DNA from: Quillaja saponaria
Taxonomy: Eukaryota; Streptophyta; Magnoliopsida; Fabales; Quillajaceae
Direction of reading: 5' to 3'
Assembly (NCBI GenBank): GCA_029379385.1
Contig: CM055615.1
Coordinates: 124,001 to 188,000 of the forward strand
Length of the DNA: 64,000 bases
The notes beneath the pieces were generated by a model. That model worked only from the letters and a program-made list of their open reading frames with translations. It had not been told where the DNA came from and made no database searches. The position numbers were made by a program, and so were the translations under genes. Numbering within the stretch: position 1 is the stretch's first letter; each line of letters begins with the position of its first letter. This document shows, piece after piece, positions 11,572-24,500 of the stretch.

Positions 11572-13656
11572 ACGTCCAGTGATGGTGGTTGCCGTTTTGT
11601 GCACGATGGGGAATGATGAAGAAACTAAGATTTTGTTTTGGGTTTTTTTTTTTTTTTATGAATTTTGAAAATACCATTGATACCCTCTTGATGTACAGTT
11701 CTTTGATTAGTAGTATTTTTTTATGCAATTAAGAGCGGCTGTAACTTAATCTCCGTTACATTCCCCGCATTTTTTCTGTTTGTCTTTTCCCTTATTTAAT
11801 TCGTTGGTAACAAGTATATTATTGGGTTGTATCTAATTCGTTTTCATTATTTATTGCCTGAATTATAATATCTAAAATAGCATATTTAACTTTTCTCAAG
11901 AATATAATTTAAGAAATATTTTTAAGGGCATATTTAAAAAATTCAACTTTTAAATATTTTAGGAACTCTTTTTTTTCCATTGTTATAATTTAAGGAAAAG
12001 AGATAAGTTTTTATTAAAGAGTGTTTAGAAATAATTATTAAGATAATATATATTTTTAATATTAATTGAGAAGGATTTCATTATCCTGTAATTAATAAAT
12101 ATTATTTTAAAGTATTATATTTATTGAAGTATAAAAATAGTCTGTTTGAATTTTTAAAAAAAAAATTAAGAAGTGACACTTGCTAGAATAATATTAACAA
12201 GATTATATGCAAATATTATATGGTTAGGGGCATAAATGACAATCTCTTGAATTCTTGAATTACAAATTAATAATTAATTGAAGGGTATTGATTTATTGAA
12301 GACTGTGTAGTGCAGCACTTAACCTCTGAGTTTTGACTGCTGCTGCCTTTTTTGCGTTCTCTCTTGACTTGTTTGTCCCCGCGGAGGACAAAATTTGGAT
12401 AAAATTGTTTTTTTAAAAATTGGTTTCACGCCTTATTTAATATAATTGCGTAGACCGTTAAGGTGTGTACTGTAAGATTTGTGGAGTGACATGATATGAT
12501 GAGCAGAATCTATAAATTATTTTTAAAAAAATATGATTTTAGAGTTTATCTTATTTTATTTATTAAAATAAAAAAATTATCATTTTATATAAAAATTGTA
12601 AAATTTGAACCATTCTGTCCAAAAACTCGAAAGATATAGCATAGCATTCCCTTGAAGAAGGCATGTTATATTACGTAGCTTTATTTAAATCGAAAGATCC
12701 AATTACAGCAAGTTTCAAAATTCAGAGTCAATTTATTAAATTGAAAACTTTTCACGAATCATCAGTAAGTAGTATTTGTAAGCAGATTTCAGATGCATGC
12801 AATCTTGCAAAAAGTCAAGAATCAATTGGTGTGTAATATTGGAATTTTTCCTTTTGATATTTGTGGGATGTAGATTCTTATTGTTGAACTTGTAGACGAC
12901 ATTTTCTTACAGCAGGTTGACCAAATTCCCCCTCCTCTTCCAACTTTGGTACGAAATTATGAGAAAAGTAAGTTCTACTATACATCTTACATTGCTACAA
13001 AAACCAGAATCTCAATCTGTTTTAGCCTGAGAATATTTCAGCTTAGAGAAACTCATGGATTCAATCCAAACTACTTATTTAACTGCCTCATTCAGGGCCA
13101 ATTGTAGCTTTTTGAACAATAAAGCATGATTAGTTATAACAATAATCTCCCAGAAAAAAGAAGGTCGAAAAAGTATAGGAGGGACGGAGAGAGACCAAAA
13201 ACCAACTTCTTCCTAATGCCACCACGAATGATAGCAGCCTGTGATGCAATTCCCCACTTGAAGCTGCTCGGTATATAGAATCAGCGTGGCCTATTGCAAA
13301 ATAGCAAAGCCTAATGCTGAAGCAGTGCTACAATCAATTTCCTCTCTAGCAGTTATTATTCTCTGTTTGTTACATGTACCAACCCAACCAACACTTCAGA
13401 ACAAATGCAATTTCAGTTGATACCCCATTAAATTATGCTAGATTACAAAAGAATCAGAGGCAACTCAATAAGGTTGTGAAAAAAAATAAAATTTGATCAT
13501 GAAGTTGTAGCCCATAAGGGTAATATCAGGAAACAGTGTATACCAGTGTCCCAAGTGTTGACTATGTGTACAATGCAGTTGCTAGCATCTGGTCCAAAAA
13601 TGCATCCACAGAAATACGAGCTTGGGGTCTCAATATAATCACTGCTCTGTTTTATA
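11572..13656. other. Intergenic region left of the HAD phosphatase gene
   Basis: AT-rich noncoding DNA. The part from about 13500 to 13656 is the probable 3' UTR of the minus-strand phosphatase gene. I found no repeat arms, no RNA gene and no supported ORF. Confidence 0.5.
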
Positions 13657-16384
13657 TCAAACAGTCAAATCTGAAATAGGAATTCCATGCATTTGAAACC
13701 ACTCAGGCATGTGAAATCTCTCTTGAAGTGTAGGTCTGATATCTTTTTGTAGGGAGAGGTGCTTGAGGAGTGGGAGCAGGACCTCCAAAAGCTAAGAAAG
13801 CAACATGAGAAAAGAAGTGGAAGCGAGAATATACTTAATTGAGGGCTTCCCAATTATTGATGTTAACTTTTTCTATAAATTGCAGGATAACTACCTGATC
13901 ATCATGCGGCTGTCCAGCAGAGAATGGTAAGCAAGGTATCCCATTTAGAGGTTGCAGCAAGAAACTAAATGGGTTGTTATCGACAATAACTACCCGACAG
14001 AGATCCTTTGCTAAGCAAGATAGGTCCTTAACATGTTCTCGGTACTTCCTGTTGTCAGCAAGAGTAATAACTAAATGTTATTTTCTGAAGCATAATGCTT
14101 ATGTTCTTCATGAGTGATGACATTCCCACAATCACATGTTCTCGCATAAAGTAGCTGAAAAATTCAACTGGGAATGCATCATTCAGTAGAGAACGAAAAA
14201 TTAAGGATTGTGGTTTCCTTCAACAAATAATCAATTGTGATGCTTAGTCCTATCAGTCCAGCACACTAGAAATTTCATCACTATATTGTGTTAAGCATCA
14301 GAAATCCCGCCATCATTTTTTTTTTCTTTTTTTCTGAAAATCATATGATGTAACAGTAACCATCTTTTTCACAACATCAAATGTCAAACAAAGGTCCACA
14401 TGTCAAAAGTTGGCAATATGTCATGCCAACTAAGAACCAAAACATAATTGGGATCAGGGAGGATTTTCAACAGCAGGAGTATTTGAGATCTTCAGGCACT
14501 TATTATTCCCATTTCCACACCCGTTCCATTTTCCTTTCATCCACATTAAAACCAAACATTTACACACGCTACTGTTTTTAGATCTTTGCATATTCCTGTG
14601 CAAGTTTATGGAAACCTTACAGGCTGTTAAGCCATGAAATCAAACAATGTTATAGTCTTTATTGTGCCTGTGAACTGCCTAAAGGGGAGCATTCAGATTT
14701 AAACAGTTTACTGCAGCATCAGCTAACTGGTGGTTATTAACTCTCCTTAGATAAAGTATCCTCACAGTTGACAAAATAATGAAAATCGCATTTGATGTAT
14801 AATCACTGTAACATAATTGATTAAAGAGTAGTACTTACGTGCTGACAGTTGAAGGGCGATAAAGGTGAAGCTGAAATCGGTTCTCCACATCTATTCTGTC
14901 GACAAGTGGTCTAGCATAACCTGTATGGTGCTGAGAGAAAATCAATAAAAAAATAAAATAAAGGAAACAAATCAAACAGTAGACTGAAAACTGATTAAAA
15001 CAACTTCAGACCTTTAAGACCAGCAGTAAATAGAACAAGATTTGCAAATTCACCGGTCTGCTTTAAGAACTCTTCCAAGCCAGGACGTTCAAACACAGTT
15101 ACGTAATTAATTTTCTGTTTTCCTTCATACTTCAATACAGAGAAATCAAATTGGTCAAACAGTGAGAAACAAACAATTAGACAGAGAGAGAGAGAGAGAG
15201 TGAGAGATACCGTTTCTGAAGATACACATTCTAACTCAAACCACTTCAACCCAGCTTCTGCTGCTTGAGCATGAACCATGGCAGGTAAACCAGATGATTC
15301 ATAGGAACATACTAGAGTCTCATCCAAGTCAAGAACAACCTACATGGGAAGCTACATATGTCAGATTCATCATCTTGATGATGCATAAAATTCTTGCTAT
15401 AAATCAAGAAACATATGTTGTTGCATTGTTATAAGTTCCAAACTTTCAGCATTAATGACCAGCTGATCATAATAAAACTTAGAAGACTTCAGTTGCAGCT
15501 AATTAAATATAAGATAAGAATACCCATATCAAAACTTAGATAGGCGAAAAGCCATAATTCTCAAGCATTATAACTACTGCAATCTACTCCTTTCCTTAAT
15601 GTAAGTAGTCAATATTGCAACACAGGATCTGTTTACAATTATAAACTATAAATAAGTATATATGAAGAATTCGTAATATATATAGCATGATTTTTACCCA
15701 GACCTACCCCTCCTCTACAAGACCAACTAGAAGCAGAAACACTCATGGGTAAGATCAAAGCTTCACCAAGATAACCATGATTGACAGAGAACATCAATGC
15801 AAGTGCAACAAGGAGCCTATTAAAAAATCAAGGGTCATTGATGCAGCGAGGGAGTTGTCAAAATTAACTAACTTTAAGTTTCAGCTACACCTTACACATT
15901 AAAAAGTTAAATTTCATGAACACAACTCTAACTACGTGATTTAATCAACGCCAATCATTTTAATTTGAACATAACAATCAATATCATTTGAAACCCATCA
16001 TTCAATATACACCTACTTTGATAGCAGAGTCTTAATATGCAAAACCCATAATCTTTTTGAAGTTACCGTGAGCTTTTCAATTTGGTGAAGGCCATCACCA
16101 ATATCATGGTCTACATTAGCTTGAGGCGTCGGCTCTGGTTCAGACGATGAGTGCCTTACAGGAAGTTCAACAACGGGTAAGGGCTTAAAGGAAGGAGACG
16201 AGGAAGCAATCAGAGGGTGTCCGAGTCCTATATATGACAGAAACTGAGCCAAGGAAGGCGTTCCTCTCAGAATCTGACCTAAAATTTGGAAGAAGAAAAC
16301 CAGATAATTCATCAAAGCTCGCCAAATTTGCAAATACCTCGGTACATACACTTCTGCTTGCTCAATCTTTGTCGCTAAAGCCAT
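13657..16384 (-). CDS. FCP1/NIF-type HAD phosphatase (CTD small phosphatase-like, At3g55960 type)
   Basis: Six exons on the minus strand: 16384-16067, 15339-15211, 15129-15012, 14920-14839, 14048-13895 and 13791-13657. They give 936 bases and a 311-residue protein, with GT-AG boundaries and matching phases throughout. The N-terminus has a hydrophobic stretch near residues 20-39 (IWRALMNYLVFFFQIL), probably a membrane anchor. The FCP1 homology domain follows: motif I DLDETLV (nucleophile D110, general acid D112), FERPGLEEFL, FTAGLKGYARPLVDRID (183 on), YRPSTVS, and motif IV VVIVDNNPFSFLLQP, where D239 helps bind magnesium. The end is RPTLQERFHMPEWF and then a short unique tail. The layout matches Arabidopsis At3g55960, a Mg-dependent aspartate-based phosphatase related to the RNA polymerase II CTD small phosphatases; its real substrate is not known. 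The start ATG at 16384 gives MALATKIEQAEVY, close to the family N-terminus; no ATG lies upstream in frame. Confidence 0.93.
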
Positions 16385-16546
16385 TACCAAAGCTCTGACA
16401 GAATTCAAACCCAGAAAGGGAATGTGAAAGAAGCTTTGTCTATGTGACAGTACACTTTCTTTGAAAATGATAAAAAAAAAAAAAGTTTAATTTGGTGGTG
16501 AATGGTGATGGTGGAGAGAGAAGGGCCTTTGGTTGGCCTCCAGTGT

Positions 16547-16552
16547 TTTATA
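16547..16552 (-). promoter_or_regulatory. Possible TATA box of the HAD phosphatase gene
   Basis: On the minus strand TATAAA lies about 165 bases upstream of the start codon, after a GGAGG-rich stretch. A start near 16515 and a leader of about 130 bases would result. Position and sequence fit, but nothing else confirms it. Confidence 0.35.
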
Positions 16553-19500
16553 CTTTTTTCATCACAAGAGGAATAATATTTTGAATTTTAATTTCAGGTT
16601 TATACTTTTGTTGGAGAAAAAGGATCTGAGCTTGTTACCAAAAAAAAAAAAGATCTGAGCTGATATGCCTCCACCTTGACAGCTTGCTTTCGTCCTTCAT
16701 GGCTTGGGTTTGCAGCAAATTAATTATGGTGTTTTTTTTTTAGTTATATATAAGTGTACATCTTATAAAAGTAAATGCAACAAGTTGATTTAGTGGATAA
16801 GAAGAAGCGATCTTTTTGTAGAGTATATCTTGAAGAATGTTGTGGACTCCTTATAAATTCTAGAATTTTGACATAATTGGCCCACTTTGACAGAATTAGA
16901 AAGGTGATTAGTTTAGGTGCAGAGAATCATTATTATCTTAAATCCTTGTAAATTTTGATAAAGTATATCATTGAATAATCTAAAATCCTTGTAAATTCTC
17001 AAATTCTAAATGATATTTAGATATATATATTTGGTCATGGAAAGATGATTATTTTAAGGGCAAGTTTGATACGTCAGAATGATTTTTGTAGAATTAAAAA
17101 TTAAAAGAAAATGAAAATAAATTGTAGATAGAATGGAATAATCATTCTATTTTATTGTTTGATAGCATTAATGAGAAATAATTATTTTATTTTATTTATT
17201 TATTTTTTATATAGTTTTTAAATATAAAATAATAATAAAAATTATGTTAAAATGATAAAAATATCCCTTAGTACATAAAGTAATAAAAATGTAATATAAT
17301 TTACAAAATATATATTCCTTAATTTTTTATTAATTTTTAAAAAAATTTATGTAATTTATTATTTATTATTAATTAATTAATTATATTATTACTTATATTT
17401 ATTTTATTGTTAATTATATTTATTTTATTATTTATTATTACTAATATTACCAAAGAGGTTATGAATTTGAACAGAAAACAAAGCATAAGCTATACTTTCT
17501 ATTCATCTTTTCGACTAATTAATGCTTAATCCAAATTTAAGCACCGAGGTCATAGCTCCACAAGAATATATTCGGAGATCCAATTATATTCTCTTTGCTG
17601 AAAAGTTTATCATTGAGAAATGAGTTGGAAATTATATTTTTATGACGGTTTTGTGTGTTTAATAGTTGATGCTCATTCATCATCAATTAAATTTAGTTAT
17701 ATGTGTGGCTGTGTGGGGCAGATAGATAGCTAGGTAAAAGGAACATAAAAGATTGGAAAATAGAGCCCTGTCTTAATTATTGTTTTGGTCTCTTAAAATT
17801 ATTTTAATTTTTAATTCAATTATTTATTAAAAAATATAATCAATTTCATTCACTAAGATTTAAAATTAATTAATTAAGTTCTATTAACCGTTCACATGTT
17901 ATATATAAATGAATGAAATAATATTGTTTGAGCTAACAATTGGTTGGTCTAAGATGGAACTCAAAGATCACTTTTCAAGATTTTAAGAATTTGAGTTTTC
18001 TTGAGTGTAGTTTGAGAGAGAAATTTGTAGTTTTGGTCTAGACATAATTACGGTGAGAGTTCTTCCAGTTGAAGAATGATGGTGGCATAGGTGTAATGTT
18101 CCATGCCCCACACATATAACCATAGTAACATTAATAGTTTCTTTTTATGACTTGGAGAATTTTTTAGTTATTTATCATTAAGAGAATTTTTTATGTTTTC
18201 GTTTATAAATAATAAGGGAATATGAGATTCATAGTGATCTTAGGACATTGTTTAAGTCGGTGATTAGTTAGGTCAACTCTCATATTTAGACTTAATAATA
18301 TGCTAACTGTTTTGGTTTTTTAATTGTAGGTCACCTAATATAGGTCATCTCATTGTTCGACCTATATATATGTAGTCAAACATCAATACAATAATCACCT
18401 TTGTGCAGCATAACGGTTTACATGCACATGACAGAACTTTCGAGTGTGCCACGCCACTAAGTAATGTCAGAACTTTAAGCGGAGGTTGCCGTGTACAATC
18501 ACATGCACCACCTTAATTTGCGCGTGCAATACCAACAGAGCTTAAGATGTGTCACGTCACCTACAGAGTAAGCCACATCAGTATTCCTAATCTATTATAA
18601 TCTTCCTATATTTGGTTTCTCAACGCAACTGGTCTCAAGTTAATCACCTTGAGTTTGAGAGGGAATCATAGTAAATTAGGCCATGACCTTAGGCCATTTT
18701 TTATGCTCAAATTACTCTAGTAATTGTTACGCGACTAGTTAGATCAACTCTCATATTTATGCATAATACTAGGCTATATTAGTTAGATCAATGACCTATA
18801 TATAGGTTGTTTATCTATTGTAATCATATCAACTAATACATAATTCAAAAATCGCTTGATTCAACTATGAGAATACAACTTGATTGAAAAATCTTAAATA
18901 TTTGGAGATGAAATTGACTTGGAAATTTTTTGGAGGACTGAAATAAAATTAAAAGGAATCATGAGGAAATAAATAGTAAAAAAACCTAGAATATTTATAA
19001 TTAGGATGGATCAGTCAAAATTGTATTGGAATAAAACTAATTTAGTGTCGGTTTGGTTTTGTGTTTGGTGTCACTTTTAACTTGTATAATAACATATTTA
19101 GTTAAAATTGAAAATCACTTTTGATTAAACGCCTAACACAGTATTAATCTATTTTTTCAAAAGCTACTCATGTGAAGTTTTTCCAGAATACACTTATAAC
19201 AAAATAAAAGATAATTTTTATATTAATATTTGACAAAAATACCCAATTTTTTTTTTAATGATTCAAAATCACTTTTTAGATAACTAATGAAACACAAACA
19301 GATTATGCTGAAATCAATTTTTCCATAATTTATACTAGTAAAATCAATTATTTAAAACACTAATTTTCAAACGATAAACCAAACTAACCCTTAATCAAGA
19401 ATATTTTAAATTTACCAATTTATACACTGGATATAGTAATTCTATCCGTGAAAATAACAACAATTGAGTACAAAAATTATCTAAAAGTTTTATATTATAT

Positions 19501-21573
19501 TTGCCAAGTTTTTCTGTGTGCGTTTGCCGTTGTTTTCTATCTACTCTCACTAAAAACTACGGATTAGCCAATAACAGTTTTTTTAATTAAAAATCAATTA
19601 TGAGTCTATAAAAGGGTTGTTTGTTATGTCCCAATACATGCTAAACAAATATTCATCGTATGTCCTAATGTAAACGAGTTATACCATTCACTTCCTTTCT
19701 CGTTTTCTTACAAAGAAAATCACAAGCAGGTAATATTTCATTATAGCTCGAGATGAAAGTTGAATTCGTTGAAGATGAAGATATGAAAATTGAATTCATT
19801 GAAGATGAAGATAGAGATAATAGTGACAATCAGGTTATCGAATCAATGATTTACTAAACAATGACATGTCTCGATTTCTTTTCTTCTTTCTTTTTTATTT
19901 TTTATTTTTATTTTTTGTTTTTTATCAAAACTCAAATAATCCTAATTAATCTAAAATACATCTGACAGGACGGGATACCAGTCCTTATTGCATTTGTGAA
20001 AGACTGATCATCCTGGAACATCTTTCTGCTTGTTGCTAGAACTAGAATGCATGTTCCTCGACTCCATATTGTGTTGGACGACTATCAATCCTCCTTCTAA
20101 CATTAAGGATTGAATGCCTATGATGGCTGCGGGAAACATGTTGACACCAGAAGTTCGCATAATGTGGGAAAGATATATATAGAATTCGAACGTCTTTCAT
20201 ATATATTCAATGTACCAAAAAAGTCATTAAATTAATTAAATTTGGACATACTTTACAATTTAGGTGTATTTTGTAGTTAAAGAAAAATTTGGTGAATGTA
20301 AAATTTGGATAAATGACAAAAGACTATAGTAGCTTTCAAATTAATAATAAACTCTAGAACATTTTATTTTCCAATTCCCAATCACATCTCCCTCTTTGCC
20401 TGTACTTTGAGGAAAGAAAATTAGAATGTTGGAAAACTTAAAAAGTTGAATCACTTGCTGAAAAATTTGGAAAATAAGTCGAATTAGTTATTTTGAAACA
20501 AAACTGGAATGGTTCTGAGATTAGAACAAAATTAAATGAGAATTGAATTAAATGTTGAGCATTAATGTGAATTGAATTATTGCCGATTGTATTCTCGTTA
20601 GAGACGAAGATATTGTGGCCAATAAAAACATTATTTTTCAAAAATAAAATAGAATTAATATTAACAATTTCCTTAAAACACCTTTTTCAAAAAAATAAAA
20701 TAAATAAATTTGCTTAGTGTCTATATTTAGGTGATAAATATAGAAAATTTTGTCATCTTTTTTAATATTTAATAATAATTTTAGTTGTTATATATTTTTT
20801 ATGAATATATTAATGTGTGTTATTAGTTAAGATATAACAAATATGATATTTGAAATTTGAATTAATCCAAAAATAATAACTCATTATAATATATCTATAA
20901 AATATAATATAATTTTATCATATCATCTATTAAATATGATTTTTTAAATTTGAATTATTCCAAAAATAGTAACTCAATAAATTATTATTATTATTTTTTT
21001 GTTACAATATCCACTAATTCTTTCAGTATTTGTATTTGATTATTATATTGTCAAACCTAAACTATAATCAGATTATATGGATATTGAGGGTTTGGTTAGA
21101 TTTTTTTAAAGATTATAATTTAATTATTTATCTAGAATTTTCTTATTATAATAGAAAAAATAACCAAATTAACTCTATTACCCTTTTGATAATTTTAATA
21201 AAAATAATTAACTAAAAAATTATATTTACCTATTTAATGACTAAATAGTTTTAAATTTGAATATATATATTTTTAAATTTAACAGTTAAGCCTGTCGGGC
21301 AAGATTAACCAACCATCGTTGGTTTGTAATGTAAAATACTATAGAATTTAATTAAAAAAGAATACATTAGGCAAGCAAGAAAAATTGAGGTCCAATAAGG
21401 TGAAGTACACCATGGGCTGAGTCCATTTCCCTGTTGATGACATCCATCTATTTCAGGCGATTTGGTGTTGAATTGAAACTCCGGCCACGAGTAAAGTAGA
21501 AAGTAGGAACGCAGTTGGAGAGTTGGGAGGGTTGGTGAGCGACTGAGAGACTAAGAAAGCTGAGGGAGGAGCC
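16553..21573. other. Long AT-rich intergenic region upstream of DnaJ
   Basis: About 5 kb of noncoding, AT-rich DNA. Recognisable items are the Tourist-like MITE at 19045-19390 and a short imperfect duplication of a GAATTC(G/A)TTGAAGATGAAGAT unit at about 19760-19815. A loosely repeated segment (TTAGTTAGGTCAACTCTCATA at about 18266, and a similar one at about 18736) may be old transposon sequence. No ORF above noise, no RNA gene. Confidence 0.5.
19045..19390. mobile_element. Tourist/PIF-like MITE candidate
   Basis: The left end GTGTCGGTTTGGTTTTGTG and the right end, read on the other strand, GGGTTAGTTTGGTTTATCG are imperfect terminal inverted repeats of the GTTTGGTTT type common in Tourist-like MITEs. 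A TTA trinucleotide flanks both ends (19042-19044 and 19391-19393), the target duplication of PIF/Harbinger elements. Internal segments near both ends also pair (AAAATCACTTTT, AAAATTGATTTC). The 346-base size is normal. A 3-base duplication can occur by chance in AT-rich DNA, hence the moderate confidence. Confidence 0.55.
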
Positions 21574-24500
21574 ATGGGCGTGGATTACTACAAGATTCTT
21601 CAAGTAGATCGAAGCGCCAATGACGATGACCTGAAGAAAGCCTATCGAAAGCTCGCCATGAAGTGGCATCCTGATAAAAACCCTAACAACAAGAAAGAGT
21701 CTGAAGCCAAATTCAAGAAAATCTCCGAAGCTTATGATGTATGTCTGAATATATTCTTCAATCCTCTTTATCTATTCCTCACTCCCAATTTCAATGTGTT
21801 TGGTTCCCCAGAAATATAATTTTACAGAAACATCTTAATTTATACTTCAAATTTCCCTTCTTTGTAACTTCTAAGGAAAGCAAAAACACGAGCCGTAGCA
21901 TGAATTCGTGTATTTTCTTAATAATATGAACGGTATAACAGGTTTTGAGTGATACCCAAAAACGAGCTGTATATGATCAGTATGGCGAGGAGGGTTTGAA
22001 AGGACAAGTACCACCCCCTGGTGCTGGTGGGTTTTCAGGCGGACCTGAAGGAGTACCCACAATGTTCCGATTCAACCCGAGGAGTGCAGACGATATTTTC
22101 TCAGAGTTTTTTGGGTACTCTAGTCCTTTTGGAGGGATGAGCGACATGGGTGGCTCTCGAGCTGGAGGCCCCGCTTTCTCTAGAAGTATGTTCGGTGAGG
22201 ATATTTTCGCCTCATTTAGAAGTGGAGCTGGTGAGGGCTCTGGAAACATGCCGAGGAAAGGTGCTGCTATAGAGCGAACACTTCCCTGTAGTTTAGAGGA
22301 TTTGTATAAAGGGACTACGAAGAAGATGAAGATTTCGAGGGATGTTACTGATAGTAGTGGGTAAGCTTATTTATTTTTTGTTGAAAGACCTGCTAGGGCT
22401 TTCAGGAAATTTTTTTTGAATGTGATTTAATTAATTTACAGTGTTCCGGGTTATGCTGGAGTCTTGATTATCATGGTGTGCTGTGAATCTTTGTGGTGTT
22501 ACTTGCATGCTGGTTGGATTTGTTGTTTCCATCGGAGTATCTATTTAAAATTTGACTATACTATGTACTCATATTGTGTCAAATCAATGACATTCCTACT
22601 AAATGAATTGGCGTATGCTGGTTGGATTTAGATCTTCAGCATACATCTAGTTTGGTTCCTCCTAATGTTTCTGCATGGTACTTCATTACTTACTGTTTCT
22701 TTAAGTATCATACTTGATTACATTCTGGCTGGGTTATTTGCTAGGGTCTGTTGCAACTATGAACTCAATAGCTTCTTGATTTTATTATGGTATATATCCA
22801 TTTTGAAGGTATTGATCACAAAAAAGTGCAACTATATGGTTAACTGCACTGATTCAGATCAATTACTTATAATGCACAAGTCATTCAATTAAACTTAGGT
22901 AATATAAGTATAATTCTAGGTTGTAGGCATCTAATGGTTCCTTCCACTGAATACTTCCAACAAAAATTTTATTTCAATTGTCAGATTTAAAGAAGAGCAT
23001 GTAATTGATTCATGATCTCCTCAAGTATGTTTGCATGGCATTGAGACTGTAATATTTGTTTTGAGTGATTTTTTATTTCTTTTGATTTGTCAGCCTTACA
23101 TGGTGACTGAGTGATTCTTGAACCATGAATCTCATCCTCATCCTTGTTCTTAAGGGGGATGTGTCACTACTCACTAGACTAAAAATGTTAGTATTTGTAC
23201 GGCTATTGCAAATGGTTTCAGCTAAAAGTTTTGGTTTTAACTTTTGATTCATTTGTCAATTAGGATTTAGGAGGCTCATTTTTTTGACACTTATCATTTG
23301 CCTAGGACTATGACTTGTATTGCAACAATATTAACATGTGCTAGTTAAAGCTTGAAAAAGTAAAAGAGCTTTACATTTTTAATGATAATTGCTGTTCATA
23401 GACTTAGTGTTCTAGGTACTAGAAGCAAGTGTGAATGATTTAACTATAGAATAGACAGCCTTGTTTATACCATGAGCTAAAATACATGTAATGTACAAAA
23501 TAGTGCCATACAATAGGCGTGCAATTTTTGCTCTCTATATTTCTGACTTCAATTAAAACAAGATATGTAATGGAATATAGAAATTCTTTATGGCATCTGA
23601 GCTAAGGTCAATAAGGGATTAGTGATTGGTAGTTGGTACCCTACTGAGATTATCTGTTTCTGTTGTTTAATTTCGTAACGTTTTATATCATTTGTAGATG
23701 AAGGAACCAAGGATTTTTGTGATAGAATTTCTTGGTTTATTTATTTTTGATAAGAAAAGGGGATTTTATTGAGAAAGAGAGAAGTACAAAGGAGAAAGAA
23801 TTGAGGAAGACATGAGTTTTAGCATGGGAACATCTTCGTGTTTTGCAGGATCAAATTTTATATAACGGACAAACCAAATGTGCAGAAAATGAATGTAACT
23901 GAAGCTAGGGTGTTCAGATGACTTGGCCGCCTTCAATACTAGATAAGAATGATTTTATCATTGTTTTTTAATAGTGATGATATGTTTGCCAGCAAGCATA
24001 TTAAGTTATTGAAGATGTGGATGGGCTGTTTATGGAAGCTTGAACAGGTTAACGAGACAAAGGATTGATTGTGGAAAATAAACAGATTCAATAGAACTAA
24101 AGAAAGATGCAATCATCAAAGATGTTATGGAAAATCTGATTTCAGGTTTGCATAAGGGAATTATATGTTTCTGACCCTAAATAGTTGGAAAGCAGCATTC
24201 ACAGGTACCTGGCCAGTAAGTTAGTTTAGACTTTGTTGACTTTAGAACTATTCATGTCATGTCATTCATAGTCTCTGATATGGGACAGCAGTGGCAAGAG
24301 TTTGTGAAATATTGGTTCAAGGAACCCAGATTTCAGTTAAGCTGGGTCTTTGCAGTTTTTTGTCAGGGACACATGTTGTCTTAAGTGGTACATGACTCAA
24401 ACAGAGCTCACCCTTGTGGTAGAGATTGCTCTTGGGCCTCCTAATTAGTTGATTGTTTTGAATTTGCGGGCTAAGAGCTTTGTTTTCTGGGAAACCTTTG

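Noticed and set aside
16980..17460. Possible MITE beginning GGGCAAGTTTGATACG
   Set aside because: Only one end looks element-like; no matching inverted end was found.
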